From positions 186,001 through 250,000 of the forward strand of contig NZ_CP120984.1 in NCBI RefSeq assembly GCF_030719215.1: a stretch of 64,000 bases of DNA, in the 5' to 3' direction. This document shows, piece by piece, positions 7,843 through 16,759 of this stretch. This DNA is from Streptomyces sp. Alt3. Lineage in GTDB: Bacteria > Actinomycetota > Actinomycetes > Streptomycetales > Streptomycetaceae. The notes beneath the pieces were generated by a model that made no database searches, was not told the DNA's origin, and saw nothing but the letters and a program-made list of their open reading frames with translations. Each line of letters opens with the position of its first letter. The first letter of the stretch is position 1. The translations under genes were made by a program, and so were the position numbers.

Positions 7843-8757
7843 TCATGTCAAGACGGACCGGAGCCGGGCGAGGGTCTCGACGCGGTTGTCGTCGAGGGTG
7901 CGATTCCATTTCAGGTTGGAGTACCACACCGGCCGTCCGGTGGCCGGGTCCAGGAAGTCGACGGAGCATCCGGTCGAGGTATGGGGGTGATCGCAGCGGC
8001 AGGTGCACGTCTTGGCCGTGACCTCCCATCCCAGTCCGCAGGGCCCCTTCGTCAGAAGCCGGACGAGGTCGGAGCAGGGCGGCCCGTCCGTCGTCTCCAG
8101 CCGGATCCCCCTGCCGCTGGTCCAGACGTCGGTGCTGTTGACCGGTCCGGCGCCGGCGGTCGCCCGGATCCGGCGCAGCAGAGACGACAGGATGTCGAAC
8201 GGCTGGACCCTCTGGGCGTCGTAGGCCGCCTCTTCGACGGTTGTCCAGTCCGGTCGCCGCAGCACAGACCCGTAGACGCCCTCGCGCTTCGCGGCGATCC
8301 GCTCCCACCTGTCCGGGCTGAATCCGCGCAGGAGGATCGCCGCCTTCAGGCCCGGCCGGTAGAGGCGTACCCCGCCGGGGACACGGGCGCTGCGCAGCCC
8401 GGGCACACCGCTCACCCGGTCGCGCGGGTCCTCGCCAGCGTCCCTGATGTCGCTGACCCGGGGATACAGGAACTCGACCCAGTGACCGAGGACCGCCGGC
8501 TCGTCGACGAGCCGGAGGGTGAGCACGTCCTCTTGGGGCCGCACGCGGACGATGCCCAGCGCATGACAGCTCAGACCGCCCATCGCGCAGACCCGCTGGA
8601 AGACCTCGGCCTCCAGCCGGGCCTGCTCGGCGTCACGCGCAGCCGGGATGGACAGCCCCTGGCCCGGGCCGGACAGCAACGGGTGCAGAGCCTGGTGGGA
8701 TTCACCGGTGCTGCGCCGCCGGTCGGCGGTGAGGTGGAGAGCGGCCGCAGGGTTCAT
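7843..8757 (-). CDS. Hypothetical protein, Streptomyces-type
   Basis: 304 residues from ATG 8757, preceded by GGAAG eight bases upstream; the open frame extends to 8964 but that part lacks a site. N terminus carries the motif RRRSTGESHQALHPLL, which I have seen at the start of Streptomyces hypotheticals. A Cys-rich segment near the C terminus (KTCTCRCDHPHTSTGC) could bind metal. No enzyme motif or membrane segment recognised. It stands alone, divergent from the HEAT-repeat gene. Confidence 0.65.
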   Translation of the reverse strand: MNPAAALHLTADRRRSTGESHQALHPLLSGPGQGLSIPAARDAEQARLEAEVFQRVCAMGGLSCHALGIVRVRPQEDVLTLRLVDEPAVLGHWVEFLYPRVSDIRDAGEDPRDRVSGVPGLRSARVPGGVRLYRPGLKAAILLRGFSPDRWERIAAKREGVYGSVLRRPDWTTVEEAAYDAQRVQPFDILSSLLRRIRATAGAGPVNSTDVWTSGRGIRLETTDGPPCSDLVRLLTKGPCGLGWEVTAKTCTCRCDHPHTSTGCSVDFLDPATGRPVWYSNLKWNRTLDDNRVETLARLRSVLT

Positions 8758-9089
8758 GAGTGTTCTTCCGCGCGGAACCGGCCCCCGGGCGGTACGCGCT
8801 GTGAAGGAAGGGACGGTGCGGCAGATCGTGCGGTGACACTTCTGGCCGGTCCTCGGCGACGGAAGCAGCGGGGGCGTCGTCCGTCGCGCGGCCGGGCGTT
8901 CACAGGCCCGCACACCATGGAAGCCGTCCGGCAGTGCCACCGTCAACCCGGCGCGCGGGCGCACTGAGCCGAAGCACGGTGCTTGCCGCCATCGGCATCC
9001 GGTGGCCTGCGGCTTCGGTAGGACAAAGCAGAGTGGTTGTCACCGATGCGGCGCTCTACCTGTCACCAGCGACAACCGAAGCAGGGGCG

Positions 9090-9224
9090 ATGTCACCGCG
9101 TTCGGCTTCGGCGGGCACGGTGCCGAGCGGCGGCCCTCGGCGATCGCGGGCCATATTTCACGCGCCCTACGCGAACCCCGCCTTCTACGATCACCTGGTA
9201 CGAGTGCTGGAGGGGCGGGAATGA
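9090..9224 (+). CDS. Short leader-like ORF coupled to HEAT-repeat gene
   Basis: 44 residues from ATG 9090, with GCAGGGGCG just upstream. It ends in the protein-like segment IFHAPYANPAFYDHLVRVLEG, and its TGA overlaps the ATG of the next gene (ATGA at 9221). It may be a genuine small protein, a translational leader, or the tail of a lost gene. Confidence 0.35.
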   Translation: MSPRSASAGTVPSGGPRRSRAIFHAPYANPAFYDHLVRVLEGRE

Positions 9225-10648
9225 TCGAGAACATCGAGGACGGGGCAGCGGCAGCGATACGGCTCGCGGGCGGTACGCCGCTTCACAGCACGCTTGATAT
9301 CGCCGACCCCGGTCACTGGCTCGCGCTGGACGAAGGAGTGCGCGAGGTGGCCTGGAACCGCCCGCAGTTCCTGCCGGCGCCGAGGTGGGAGCACTCCGCC
9401 CCACTGCCCGCCGACCTGACTCAGCTCGGTGAGTCTCGGCTCGCACTCGCCCTCTGCCACCGCGACGGGCGGATCCGTCAGGAGGCGGTACGTCAGTCGG
9501 TTCGATACCCCGGTCTGCTGCCGCTGGTCGTGATCCGCTGCGCCGATTGGGTCGAACCGGTGCGCGAGCACGCCCGGCAGCTGCTGCGCGAAGCTCTGAC
9601 CGTTGACTCTGCCCTCGGCCTCGCGCCGCTCATCCTCAGCGTCGGCCGCCGCGACCGAGGCGCCTTCGGCGTCGAGGTGCTCGGCCAGATCCTGGGCCAG
9701 GCAACCCACAGACAGCTCTCTGTTCTCCTCGCTGACCCCGACCGTATCGTCCGGCGGTTCGCGTACCGGCTCGCCATCGAGGGCCGACTGCTCCGTCCCG
9801 CCGAGCTGGCCCGTGCCGCCGCACTGGACCAGGACACCGTGGTCCAGAACCTGTGTGCCACAGCTGCGCTCACCGGCCTGGGGGATGAGGATGCCTACGA
9901 GCATGTGCTGTCTCCCCTGCTGTCCGCACGCAACCCACGTACCCGTTCGGCCGGCGTCACCGCCCTGAGACGGGCGGAGCGGTCAAAGCAGGCCGAACTG
10001 TTTCTCAGTGACCGCTCCGCGCTCGTGCGTGCGTGTGCCCGGTACGTCGTAAGCCAGCTGGGAGGTGACCCGGTTGCCTGGTACCGGGAGCGGTGCACAG
10101 CACCGGGCGCCCCCGAGTTGCCGCCTGGTGCGGTCATCGGGCTGGCCGAGTGCGGGATCCGCGCGGACGCCGGGCTGCTGCGGCCGCTGCTCGTGCACCC
10201 GGCGCCCGGGGTACGGGCGCGAGCGGTGGCAGGACTGCGGGCACTGGACTGCGTAGATGCGAAAGTGCTGTGGCCACTCCTTGACGACCCTGCCGCCGGT
10301 GTCGTCCGCGAGACCGCCACCGCCCTGCTGCCCTCGGCCAAGGAATCGCCCGCCGACTGGCTAGCGGAGCGCACCACCTCCGAACGGCCGCGGCACGTCC
10401 GCGTCGGCGCATTCCGGCTGCTCGACGCCCGCGGCGGCATCGTGGCGCTACGGGCGGCGGTCGGTCTGCTTGAGGACCCGGACATCAAGCTGCGCACCTG
10501 GGCGGGACAATCAGTGCAGCGCTGGCATCCGTCGCCGGACGAGTGGCATGGCGACGCGGAGGTGGGTGAACTGCTCGACCGGAGCCGACACCTCTTCAGC
10601 GACTACGTACTACGCCGACGTAAATGGGAAGCCGGCGTGGACAGCTGA
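9221..10648 (+). CDS. HEAT-repeat protein
   Basis: 475 residues. ATG 9221 is preceded by GGAGGGGCGGGA. Most of the protein is a chain of helical HEAT/armadillo-like units of about 30-35 residues with the recurrent pattern 'DPDRIVRRFAYRLAIEGRL', 'NPRTRSAGVTALRRAERSK', 'APGVRARAVAGLRALDC', 'DPAAGVVRETATALLPSA', 'DPDIKLRTWAGQSVQRW'. Such solenoids are protein-binding scaffolds; no catalytic domain is visible. Cytoplasmic, with no signal or membrane segment. Partner unknown. Confidence 0.75.
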   Translation: MIENIEDGAAAAIRLAGGTPLHSTLDIADPGHWLALDEGVREVAWNRPQFLPAPRWEHSAPLPADLTQLGESRLALALCHRDGRIRQEAVRQSVRYPGLLPLVVIRCADWVEPVREHARQLLREALTVDSALGLAPLILSVGRRDRGAFGVEVLGQILGQATHRQLSVLLADPDRIVRRFAYRLAIEGRLLRPAELARAAALDQDTVVQNLCATAALTGLGDEDAYEHVLSPLLSARNPRTRSAGVTALRRAERSKQAELFLSDRSALVRACARYVVSQLGGDPVAWYRERCTAPGAPELPPGAVIGLAECGIRADAGLLRPLLVHPAPGVRARAVAGLRALDCVDAKVLWPLLDDPAAGVVRETATALLPSAKESPADWLAERTTSERPRHVRVGAFRLLDARGGIVALRAAVGLLEDPDIKLRTWAGQSVQRWHPSPDEWHGDAEVGELLDRSRHLFSDYVLRRRKWEAGVDS

Positions 10649-10780
10649 GACCGCACAGCGGTCCAGAACTCTGCTCCGCACTCACCGTCCGGTGGCCCCG
10701 GTGACAGCACGCCTGCCTTGACGACACCTGTCGTGCTTCGGCTCACGCACCCGCAAACCGCCCCGCCAGCCCGTTCTCGC

Positions 10781-11330
10781 CTACAGCCGGAACTGGAGGT
10801 CGAGGAGGTCGGTGAGTTCGACTTCGAGGCCGTGGGCGCGGCGTCCGTTGTCGCGGAAGTAGGTCTCGCCGAGTGCTTCGGCGGTGAGCTGGAGCAGCTG
10901 GTCCTCGTCGAGTCCGGAGGCCTGGGCGTCGAGGAGGCGGGCGGCGTGGCAGGGCGAGGGTGAGGTGGCGGATGCGGGACTGGTCGGTGGATCCGGCGGC
11001 GGCGGTGTAGCCGAACCGGGCCTGCACGTCGATCATGATGCCGTCGGTCGTGGCCGCTTGTCGCCGGGCCCGGGCCCTGACCTGCGGCTGCCACCGGCTG
11101 CGGACCTCTCCCTCCAGCCGGGTGGCCAGCTGCGGTCGGGGATGCTTGATCTGGCCCTTCACATACCGCTCCACGGTGCGCTGGCTGATGCCGAGCAGAC
11201 CGGCTACCTGGTGGGTGCTGCCCTGGTGCTGGCGCACCAGGTAACGCATCTACGCCCCGGCGGACTTGGGCACCGGGCGTGTGAACGCCCCCTGGACCGC
11301 CCGGCTGAGCTCTTCTTCAACGGTGATCAT
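10781..11330 (-). pseudogene. tpg: Broken tpg, telomere terminal protein of linear Streptomyces replicons
   Basis: Reading from ATG 11330 gives MITVEEELSRAVQGAFTRPV then KSAGA, a TAG stop, and then MRYLVRQHQGSTHQVAGLL, SQRTVERYVKGQIKHPRPQL, RSRWQPQVRARARRQAATT and GYTAAAGSTDQSRIRHLTLA. This is the Tpg order. Tpg proteins usually read SAGAQMRYLV, so a CAG codon has become amber TAG. After LTLALP a frame change (bases missing) moves the rest (AARLLDAQASGLDEDQLLQL to ELTDLLDLQFRL) to another frame, ending at 10781. Tpg is covalently bound to telomere 5' ends; this copy cannot make full-length protein. Confidence 0.85.
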
Positions 11331-11344
11331 CCGCCGTACGCTCC

Positions 11345-11480
11345 CTATTCTCCGGTGTCCCGGGCGGTGACTTCGCCGGTCTTGATGTAGCGGGCGAGGT
11401 TGGCGACCTTGCCTTCTGCGCCGAGCTGCTCCAAAAGCCGGGCCGCACCACCAGCACCGCGACCCGGTCGCACTGCCGAT
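11345..11480 (-). pseudogene. Possible 3' remnant of tap (telomere-associated protein)
   Basis: Minus-strand reading just upstream of tpg gives AARLLEQLGAEGKVANLARY followed by IKTGEVTARDTGE and a TAG stop at 11345. In Streptomyces tap lies directly upstream of tpg in the same direction, so position suggests the C-terminal tail of Tap. The rest of Tap (normally about 700 residues) is absent. The assignment rests on position and is inference. Confidence 0.3.
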
Positions 11481-11732
11481 CGCCACACCGCATCCGGGCG
11501 CTTCACGGCGGTCGCGTCCAACAGCCCGCTTCCTGGCGGCGATCCCGCGCATGCGACCGCGCCCAGACCTCACCCACGGCCGTGCGGGCGCCGCCTCGGC
11601 CATGCCGCGCCTCTATGGCGTGCTCGGAGGGGCATCATGGGGTGCGGAGCCCGTCCGGCGCCCTTCGCACGTCGTCAAGACGGGCCGCACTGCTGGTAGC
11701 CCCCCGGTGGGCCCCGGCCGGACACCACAGGC

Positions 11733-12572
11733 TCATTGCGGCCATCCGCCTGCGCAGAAGGTGTCGTCTTCTGCCAGAGTCCGGTAGGTCACTCCTTCCC
11801 AGCCGTTGGGACGGTCGGCGAGCCGGGTCTCGGCTTCGGCGGCCAGGTAGGCGCGCACCGGCTCCTCGCCGCCCACCTGCAACAGGCTGGTGAGTTGTCG
11901 CCGGATGCCCGCCAGGGTGCGGTTGGCCTGCACGGCGAACCGCTCAGCAAGCCGGAACCGCTCGAAGTGATGCCGGGTCCTCTGCGCGAGTACCTGCTCC
12001 CACGAGGTCGGGGGACTGACGAAGAACTCAAGCCAGAGAGGGCTTGATTCCACGATCCTCGCCTCGAGCCACCGGTCCTGGTCTATGCGGTCCAGGTAGG
12101 GGTGCAGCAGCGTCGTCTCCGCGCTCGAGGGCACCCTTTCGCCCTTGGCGTGGTTGCACTCGGCACACGCCGGCACGAGATTGAGTGGATCCACACACAG
12201 CGCGGGGAACAGCTTCTTCGGCAGGAAGTGGTCCAGCGTGGTGACGGTGCCATGCCCGCACAGGGGACACCGCTCGTACAACGGGGCCCGCATCAACTGG
12301 TCGTAGATCTGGCGGCCCTTCCCCTCGACCATGCCGTTCTTGTAGACCCACCGCACAGCATCGTCAGCACCGATCCCCGGCACAGAGAAGGACCCGCTCC
12401 TCAGATCGTGCAGAGCGCCCTCCTGCGCGGCGACGCGCAAGCGCGCCCCCGCGTCCTCGACGCTCTCCCCGGCGGCAACGAGCCGTTCGCGGCGCTGCGG
12501 GTCACGGGTATTGCCCACGCACGTGTCGAAGCTGAGGCGCGCGGACACGGCTGGTGGCTCGAGCGGCCACAT
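11733..12572 (-). CDS. ptuB: HNH endonuclease, Septu PtuB-like
   Basis: 279 residues. An HNH zinc-finger nuclease core at about residues 100-145: CPLCG, then TLDHFLPKKLFPALCVDPLNLVP, then CAECNHAKGE. The LDH, DPLNLVP and CxxCN-x-K pattern is characteristic of PtuB, the nuclease of the Septu anti-phage system. ATG 12572 overlaps the ATPase stop (ATGA), so the two are translationally coupled. Septu proteins form a complex in which the nuclease cleaves nucleic acid upon infection (established for the family). The C-terminal helical part follows PtuB-like lengths. Confidence 0.8.
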   Translation of the reverse strand: MWPLEPPAVSARLSFDTCVGNTRDPQRRERLVAAGESVEDAGARLRVAAQEGALHDLRSGSFSVPGIGADDAVRWVYKNGMVEGKGRQIYDQLMRAPLYERCPLCGHGTVTTLDHFLPKKLFPALCVDPLNLVPACAECNHAKGERVPSSAETTLLHPYLDRIDQDRWLEARIVESSPLWLEFFVSPPTSWEQVLAQRTRHHFERFRLAERFAVQANRTLAGIRRQLTSLLQVGGEEPVRAYLAAEAETRLADRPNGWEGVTYRTLAEDDTFCAGGWPQ

Positions 12573-14185
12573 CAGCGGCGCTCCCGGTAGGCCAGAAGGA
12601 TCCGGACCAGCCCTTTGGCCTCACCGCCGAGCTGGCCGCCGAAACGGGCCAGGACCTCCTCGTAGGACCCGCACTCCCTTACCGCCTTCTCGATCTCGGC
12701 CTGGAAGCCGGACTGGGCGACCTCCAGGCCGAAGACCTCGTGCGTGAGGATGCCGACGTTCTCCCCGTAGGTTTCGATCTCCGGCCGCACGGGCCGGACA
12801 CCGCGGTCCCAGCGGCCGATCTTCCAGACACACGAGCGCGGCACCTCCTGCAGGACCACCGGCGAGTGCGTGGCGATGACCGCGACGCCGTTGCGGTCGG
12901 CGAGAAGATCCGACACAGCCCTGACGAACGACGCCAGCAAGGGCGGGTGAAGATGTGCCTCGGGTTCGTCCAAGAGCACCAGGGACGCCTCGGCAACTGT
13001 CTCCACGAGCCGCGTCATGGTCAGCAGGACGATCGCGTGCCCCGAACTCAACGAGGCAAAGAGTGCCTCGGCCCTTTCCTTGTCCTCTGTCAGGAACGCC
13101 CCGTGTTCCCGCAGATCCCTCGCGAAACTGTGGACGGGAGACTGGTGGAAGTGAGGGTCGCTGCCCAGCCTGTCCAGCGCGGCGACCCACCGGTCGACAC
13201 GGCCGGCAGCCACGACCTCCGCCACGCTCCTACTGAATCCCCTGCGCAGGTCCTCGTAGGAGCTGCGCTCTCCTGTGGGCCGGCCCATCTCATCGACCTT
13301 GGCCAGACCTACGTACTGGTAGGCAACCGAGGGTGACGCTCGTCCGTACCCATCCTGAGAGTCCCAGCCAATCAGCTCGCCCTGCCCGCTTTCGCCCTCA
13401 GAGCGCCCCTGGGAAGGATCAAAGGCGCTGAAGGTCACCGAGACCACGTTGACGAACGTCCCGGGCCCAGACGCCCCTTCGATCCGCCCCTTGTCAGCAC
13501 CTCGTTGGTCAGGGTTCGTCACTGCGCTGGTAAGACCGCTGAGCAGGGTGGTCTTTCCCACGCCGTTTCGGCCTATCAGGACGTGCACGTTCGTCGGCGG
13601 AGTGGAATGGGGCCGTACAGCGAAGGAGAGGCGCCAGGGACCGGGCGCGGCTTCCTCATCGCACGGAGGGGCGGGCGCGACGTAGGAGAAGTTGTAGTCC
13701 GTGAACTGCGAGCCTCCCCAGGCGATGCGCCGGAACTGGACCCCGACTGTCTGGGGCGCGACCGCGTGAAGCAACGACGCGTGCGTCACGTCCCACAGCG
13801 TCGCCTGATCGAACAGGTCCTCGTCGTAGGCGATGTCGCACAGCCCGTCCAAAATTTCCGCACGCAGCATCGGGCCAAGTGCCCGGATGTTGCCGTAGTA
13901 GCTGTCGTTCTGGCCGACCGAGAACCAGTACAAGCGGCGCTCGTGCCCCGGTCCCAACGAGGCGAAGTCCCCAACCTCCAGGGGACGTTCCCCTCGGATG
14001 AGGTCGGCATAGCCGATCTTGACCAAACCCAGCTCGCGGTCTGCTCCCGCACCATCGCGGAACCACAGTCGATACAGCGTGCAGTACTCATCACCCTGCG
14101 TTGGCGACACCGGCGCCGGCACCAGGACACACCCGCGAGCACCACCTCGCAGATGCTCGTCCTCCCGTAGCACGGTGAACCGCAC
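12572..14185 (-). CDS. ptuA: ABC-type ATPase, Septu PtuA-like
   Basis: 537 residues from GTG 14185, chosen for a perfect AGGAGG five bases upstream; the frame stays open to 14425 without a better site. Walker A GRNGVGKT at about residue 203, signature-like LSSGHAIVLL near 380, Walker B and D-loop LVLLDEPEAHLHPP near 405, H-loop ATHSP near 437. The N-terminal 190 residues (YRLWFRD, YADLIRGERPLEVGDFASLG) are family-variable. An SMC/RecF-like ATPase followed by an overlapping HNH nuclease matches the Septu (PtuAB) defence layout. Could also be an OLD-like ATPase system, but no TOPRIM is present. Confidence 0.8.
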   Translation of the reverse strand: MRFTVLREDEHLRGGARGCVLVPAPVSPTQGDEYCTLYRLWFRDGAGADRELGLVKIGYADLIRGERPLEVGDFASLGPGHERRLYWFSVGQNDSYYGNIRALGPMLRAEILDGLCDIAYDEDLFDQATLWDVTHASLLHAVAPQTVGVQFRRIAWGGSQFTDYNFSYVAPAPPCDEEAAPGPWRLSFAVRPHSTPPTNVHVLIGRNGVGKTTLLSGLTSAVTNPDQRGADKGRIEGASGPGTFVNVVSVTFSAFDPSQGRSEGESGQGELIGWDSQDGYGRASPSVAYQYVGLAKVDEMGRPTGERSSYEDLRRGFSRSVAEVVAAGRVDRWVAALDRLGSDPHFHQSPVHSFARDLREHGAFLTEDKERAEALFASLSSGHAIVLLTMTRLVETVAEASLVLLDEPEAHLHPPLLASFVRAVSDLLADRNGVAVIATHSPVVLQEVPRSCVWKIGRWDRGVRPVRPEIETYGENVGILTHEVFGLEVAQSGFQAEIEKAVRECGSYEEVLARFGGQLGGEAKGLVRILLAYRERR

Positions 14186-14486
14186 GAACCCCTCCTGCCG
14201 CAGACTGCCCTGCCCCTGGGTGCCTCCGCCGAAGAGGCACGGACGCGACCACTTTGCGAGTGGTTCGTCAACCGTACTGAGGCTGATGACCACGCGTCGG
14301 CTTTCGGCAGCCGACGACCCTCCGCCGGACCGCGGCCAAGCCGCGCCAAACCGGCCACGCCCAGGCCCCCCAGCTCTGCAGCTGCCCGCTCCCGCACCGG
14401 GGTTCGGCCGATCTCCGCAATTCAAGCCCGGGCCCGCTCTGGCGTGGGGACACTGGGGATGCCGATGGGCGTCAGGGGGGGGGCTG

Positions 14487-15758
14487 ATGGGTTACACCGC
14501 TGTGCATCCGGTCTGGGGCCGACTGGACGTGTCGCTGAACGACTTGGGGTGCGGGCGCACCTGGGGGGAGATCCACCGGGTCAAGGGAATGCGACTGGCA
14601 TGTCCGGAATGCGGCGGAAGAGTTTTCGCCCGATCCTCCCGCTACGGCCTGCGCCACTTCTACCACCAGGTACGGCCGCCGGACTGCGAGCTGGCGAACG
14701 AGTCGCCGGAGCATCACTTCCTGAAGCTGGAGCTGGCCATGGCGGCCCGGGCGGCCGGGTGGCGCGCGGAGCTGGAGGTCAGCAGCGACCTACGGGACTG
14801 GCGGGCCGACGTCCTGGTCTTCGACGACCGGGACCGGCCCTTCATGGCGCTGGAGGCGCAACTGTCGCCGATGACGCCCACCGAGGCCAGGATGCGCACC
14901 GACCGCTACGCGCGCGACGGGGTGGGGGCGTGCTGGGTCGCCATGCAGGACCGCCCCTGGACGCGCGCCGTGCCCACGCTCAGAGCCACCGTCCCCGCTG
15001 AGGGAGAGAATTCCTGGACGGTGCGGCACGGACTGGCCCGCTACACCTGGACACCCCGCACCCTGAAGGCGAAGGCCACGTGGGAGCACATCACCTGCCC
15101 GCTCGGCGACGCCCTCGCATGGATCCTCCAGGGGAAGGTGCGCGTTCACACAGCGGTGAACGGGACGGTGTGGTGGACGGCGCCCGCCTACGAGGAACGG
15201 GCCCTGGAGCGTGCGCGGCTGGAGGCCGACGCCGAAGCTCCCGAGCAGGAGGCCGCCGCGGAGCGCCGCCGTGAACAGGCCGCGGCCGCCGACCGGCGCC
15301 GCCGGGCCGCCGAGCAGCGGGCCCTGGACCGCCAGGCCGAACTTGAGGAACGGCACAACGAGATGCAACGGCTGGCGGGGTTCTTCCAGCGCACCGGTTT
15401 CGACCTCACGGCCTGGGACACCTTCACCAGGTTGGTCCGCTCCGCCTCCGGCAAGGCGATCGCGTACGGGGAGCAGAGCCCCCGCTACGGCAACGGCCTG
15501 CTGGTCCACGCCCGAGCCCGGGGGACAGACGGCGGTTACGCCTTGGCCGCCGTGGTCTGCCCCGACCCCCGCGCGCTCACCCGGTGGCCGGAGAAGCTCG
15601 ACGTCTTGGTCCCCGACCACACCTGGCTCGCCCGCATCCGGGCCGCCGCCAGGGTCCCGCTGCGGGTCGCCGTACTGGACCCCCGCACCGGACGCAGCAC
15701 CTTCGAACGCATCCTCCCACCATCGGTTCAAAGTCCGGCGCCGGACCGCCTCGAATGA
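14487..15758 (+). CDS. CoiA-like competence/nuclease protein with zinc ribbon and coiled coil
   Basis: 423 residues. The N-terminal zinc-ribbon-like part (CPECGGRVFARSS, about residue 39) is followed by a PD-(D/E)xK-type core: SPEHHFLKLELA (E near 73), LRDWRADVLVFDD (D near 107) and FMALEAQLS (ExQ near 120). This is the CoiA-like pattern. Residues about 235-300 are an Ala/Arg/Glu-rich coiled coil (ERRREQAAAADRRRRAAEQR), then a C-terminal domain. ATG 14487 follows a run of ten G. Divergent from the Septu pair and adjacent to it; a homologue lies at 62275-63699. Role probably DNA processing or defence (inference). Confidence 0.75.
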   Translation: MGYTAVHPVWGRLDVSLNDLGCGRTWGEIHRVKGMRLACPECGGRVFARSSRYGLRHFYHQVRPPDCELANESPEHHFLKLELAMAARAAGWRAELEVSSDLRDWRADVLVFDDRDRPFMALEAQLSPMTPTEARMRTDRYARDGVGACWVAMQDRPWTRAVPTLRATVPAEGENSWTVRHGLARYTWTPRTLKAKATWEHITCPLGDALAWILQGKVRVHTAVNGTVWWTAPAYEERALERARLEADAEAPEQEAAAERRREQAAAADRRRRAAEQRALDRQAELEERHNEMQRLAGFFQRTGFDLTAWDTFTRLVRSASGKAIAYGEQSPRYGNGLLVHARARGTDGGYALAAVVCPDPRALTRWPEKLDVLVPDHTWLARIRAAARVPLRVAVLDPRTGRSTFERILPPSVQSPAPDRLE

Positions 15759-15798
15759 GCCCACCACAGGAGCCCGCGCGTCGTTAGATCTCCCGTTC

Positions 15799-16128
15799 AT
15801 GAGCCGCTTACCCGATCCACCCGCACCCGCCGTGACCTGGCGACCCGAGGTACTGGAAGCAGTCAGGGCCACCCCCGCCCCGCTGTACGCGGTGGCGCTC
15901 CCGGACACCGCCGGTCACGGATGGAACATCAGCCTCCAGGACGGCGAGGGTGAGGTCCGCGAGTCCTTCACGGCCACCGATCTGGAGGAGGCTGACCGCG
16001 ATCTCCAGCAGCGGGGGTATCTGTCCATGGCCTCGGCGATGGGCCGTGACTGGGAACGGCTGACACCGAACCGCGGTGAGAGCAGACATGGCACACCGGT
16101 CTTCCGGGACCCCGGAGAGCTCCTCTGA
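15799..16128 (+). CDS. Hypothetical protein
   Basis: 109 residues, ATG 15799, 40 bases after the CoiA-like gene. Contains VTWRPEVLEAVRATPAPLYA and DLEEADRDLQQRGYL. Composition fits native Streptomyces DNA. May be co-transcribed with the nuclease gene. No family recognised. Confidence 0.6.
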   Translation: MSRLPDPPAPAVTWRPEVLEAVRATPAPLYAVALPDTAGHGWNISLQDGEGEVRESFTATDLEEADRDLQQRGYLSMASAMGRDWERLTPNRGESRHGTPVFRDPGELL

Positions 16129-16163
16129 CAGCGCCGGCCAGCGAGCGTGCGCCCCCGGGGCGG

Positions 16164-16427
16164 TTATGCGGGTGGCTGCCCGGAGATGCCGATGTACCAG
16201 TCGTCTGCCTCGGTCATCCCGTCCATGCTGGGCTGGTAGGGCTTGACGACGTCATCGGCGTCCTTGAAGTACACCGTGACGCACAGCGGGTACTCCTTCC
16301 CGGTGGGCGCCGTAACCGTCTCCCGGGGGGCCACCCACACGAACTTCCCCGGCTGCTCCCACTTCTGGCGGGCGAAGGTCAAGGCGGGGTCCGCCGTTCC
16401 CCGCCGCAGCAGATCTGACCAGCTCAT
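16164..16427 (-). CDS. DUF2829-like small protein (Tad2-type fold candidate)
   Basis: 87 residues from ATG 16427, with GAGGTGA upstream. The pattern MSWSDLLRRG at the N terminus, W...GKFVWVAPRE in the middle and VKPYQPSMDGMTEADDWYIG at the end recalls DUF2829: 'AL..LK.GK..R..W', 'W/Y.PSQ.D(M/L)...DW'. Phage members of DUF2829 are Tad2 anti-Thoeris sponges that bind cyclic nucleotides (established for some members). Here it sits among defence genes. The match is partial and the call is tentative. Confidence 0.5.
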   Translation of the reverse strand: MSWSDLLRRGTADPALTFARQKWEQPGKFVWVAPRETVTAPTGKEYPLCVTVYFKDADDVVKPYQPSMDGMTEADDWYIGISGQPPA

Positions 16428-16759
16428 GTACGTCACCTCGTGAGCGTAGAGCCCGAACCCTGTGGACCGGTAACGCAGTTGACAAACTCGGCCGCCGTCC
16501 ACCTACCGCCCCGGCACCGGACCCTCGCCTGTAGTGCGCTCGCCACTTGGCAACCCGTTTCCGGACCGGGTCACGCACGCACCTGTTTTTCCCAGGACGC
16601 GCGCCGTCTGCAGCCGAACAGGGGCAGCGGAAAGCGGGCCGTGGTGGACCGATCGCGCACCGCCGCGCGCTACGCAGCGGGGGCAGACCGTGGCCCCTGC
16701 TGAGCAGGGGCTTCGCCGAACGGGTCCACCGCGCCACGGACATGAGAGAGGATGCTCCT

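Noticed and set aside
14019..14486. 5' extension of the CoiA-like gene
   Set aside because: This part is antisense to ptuA; the ATG at 14487 with a G-rich site is a better start.
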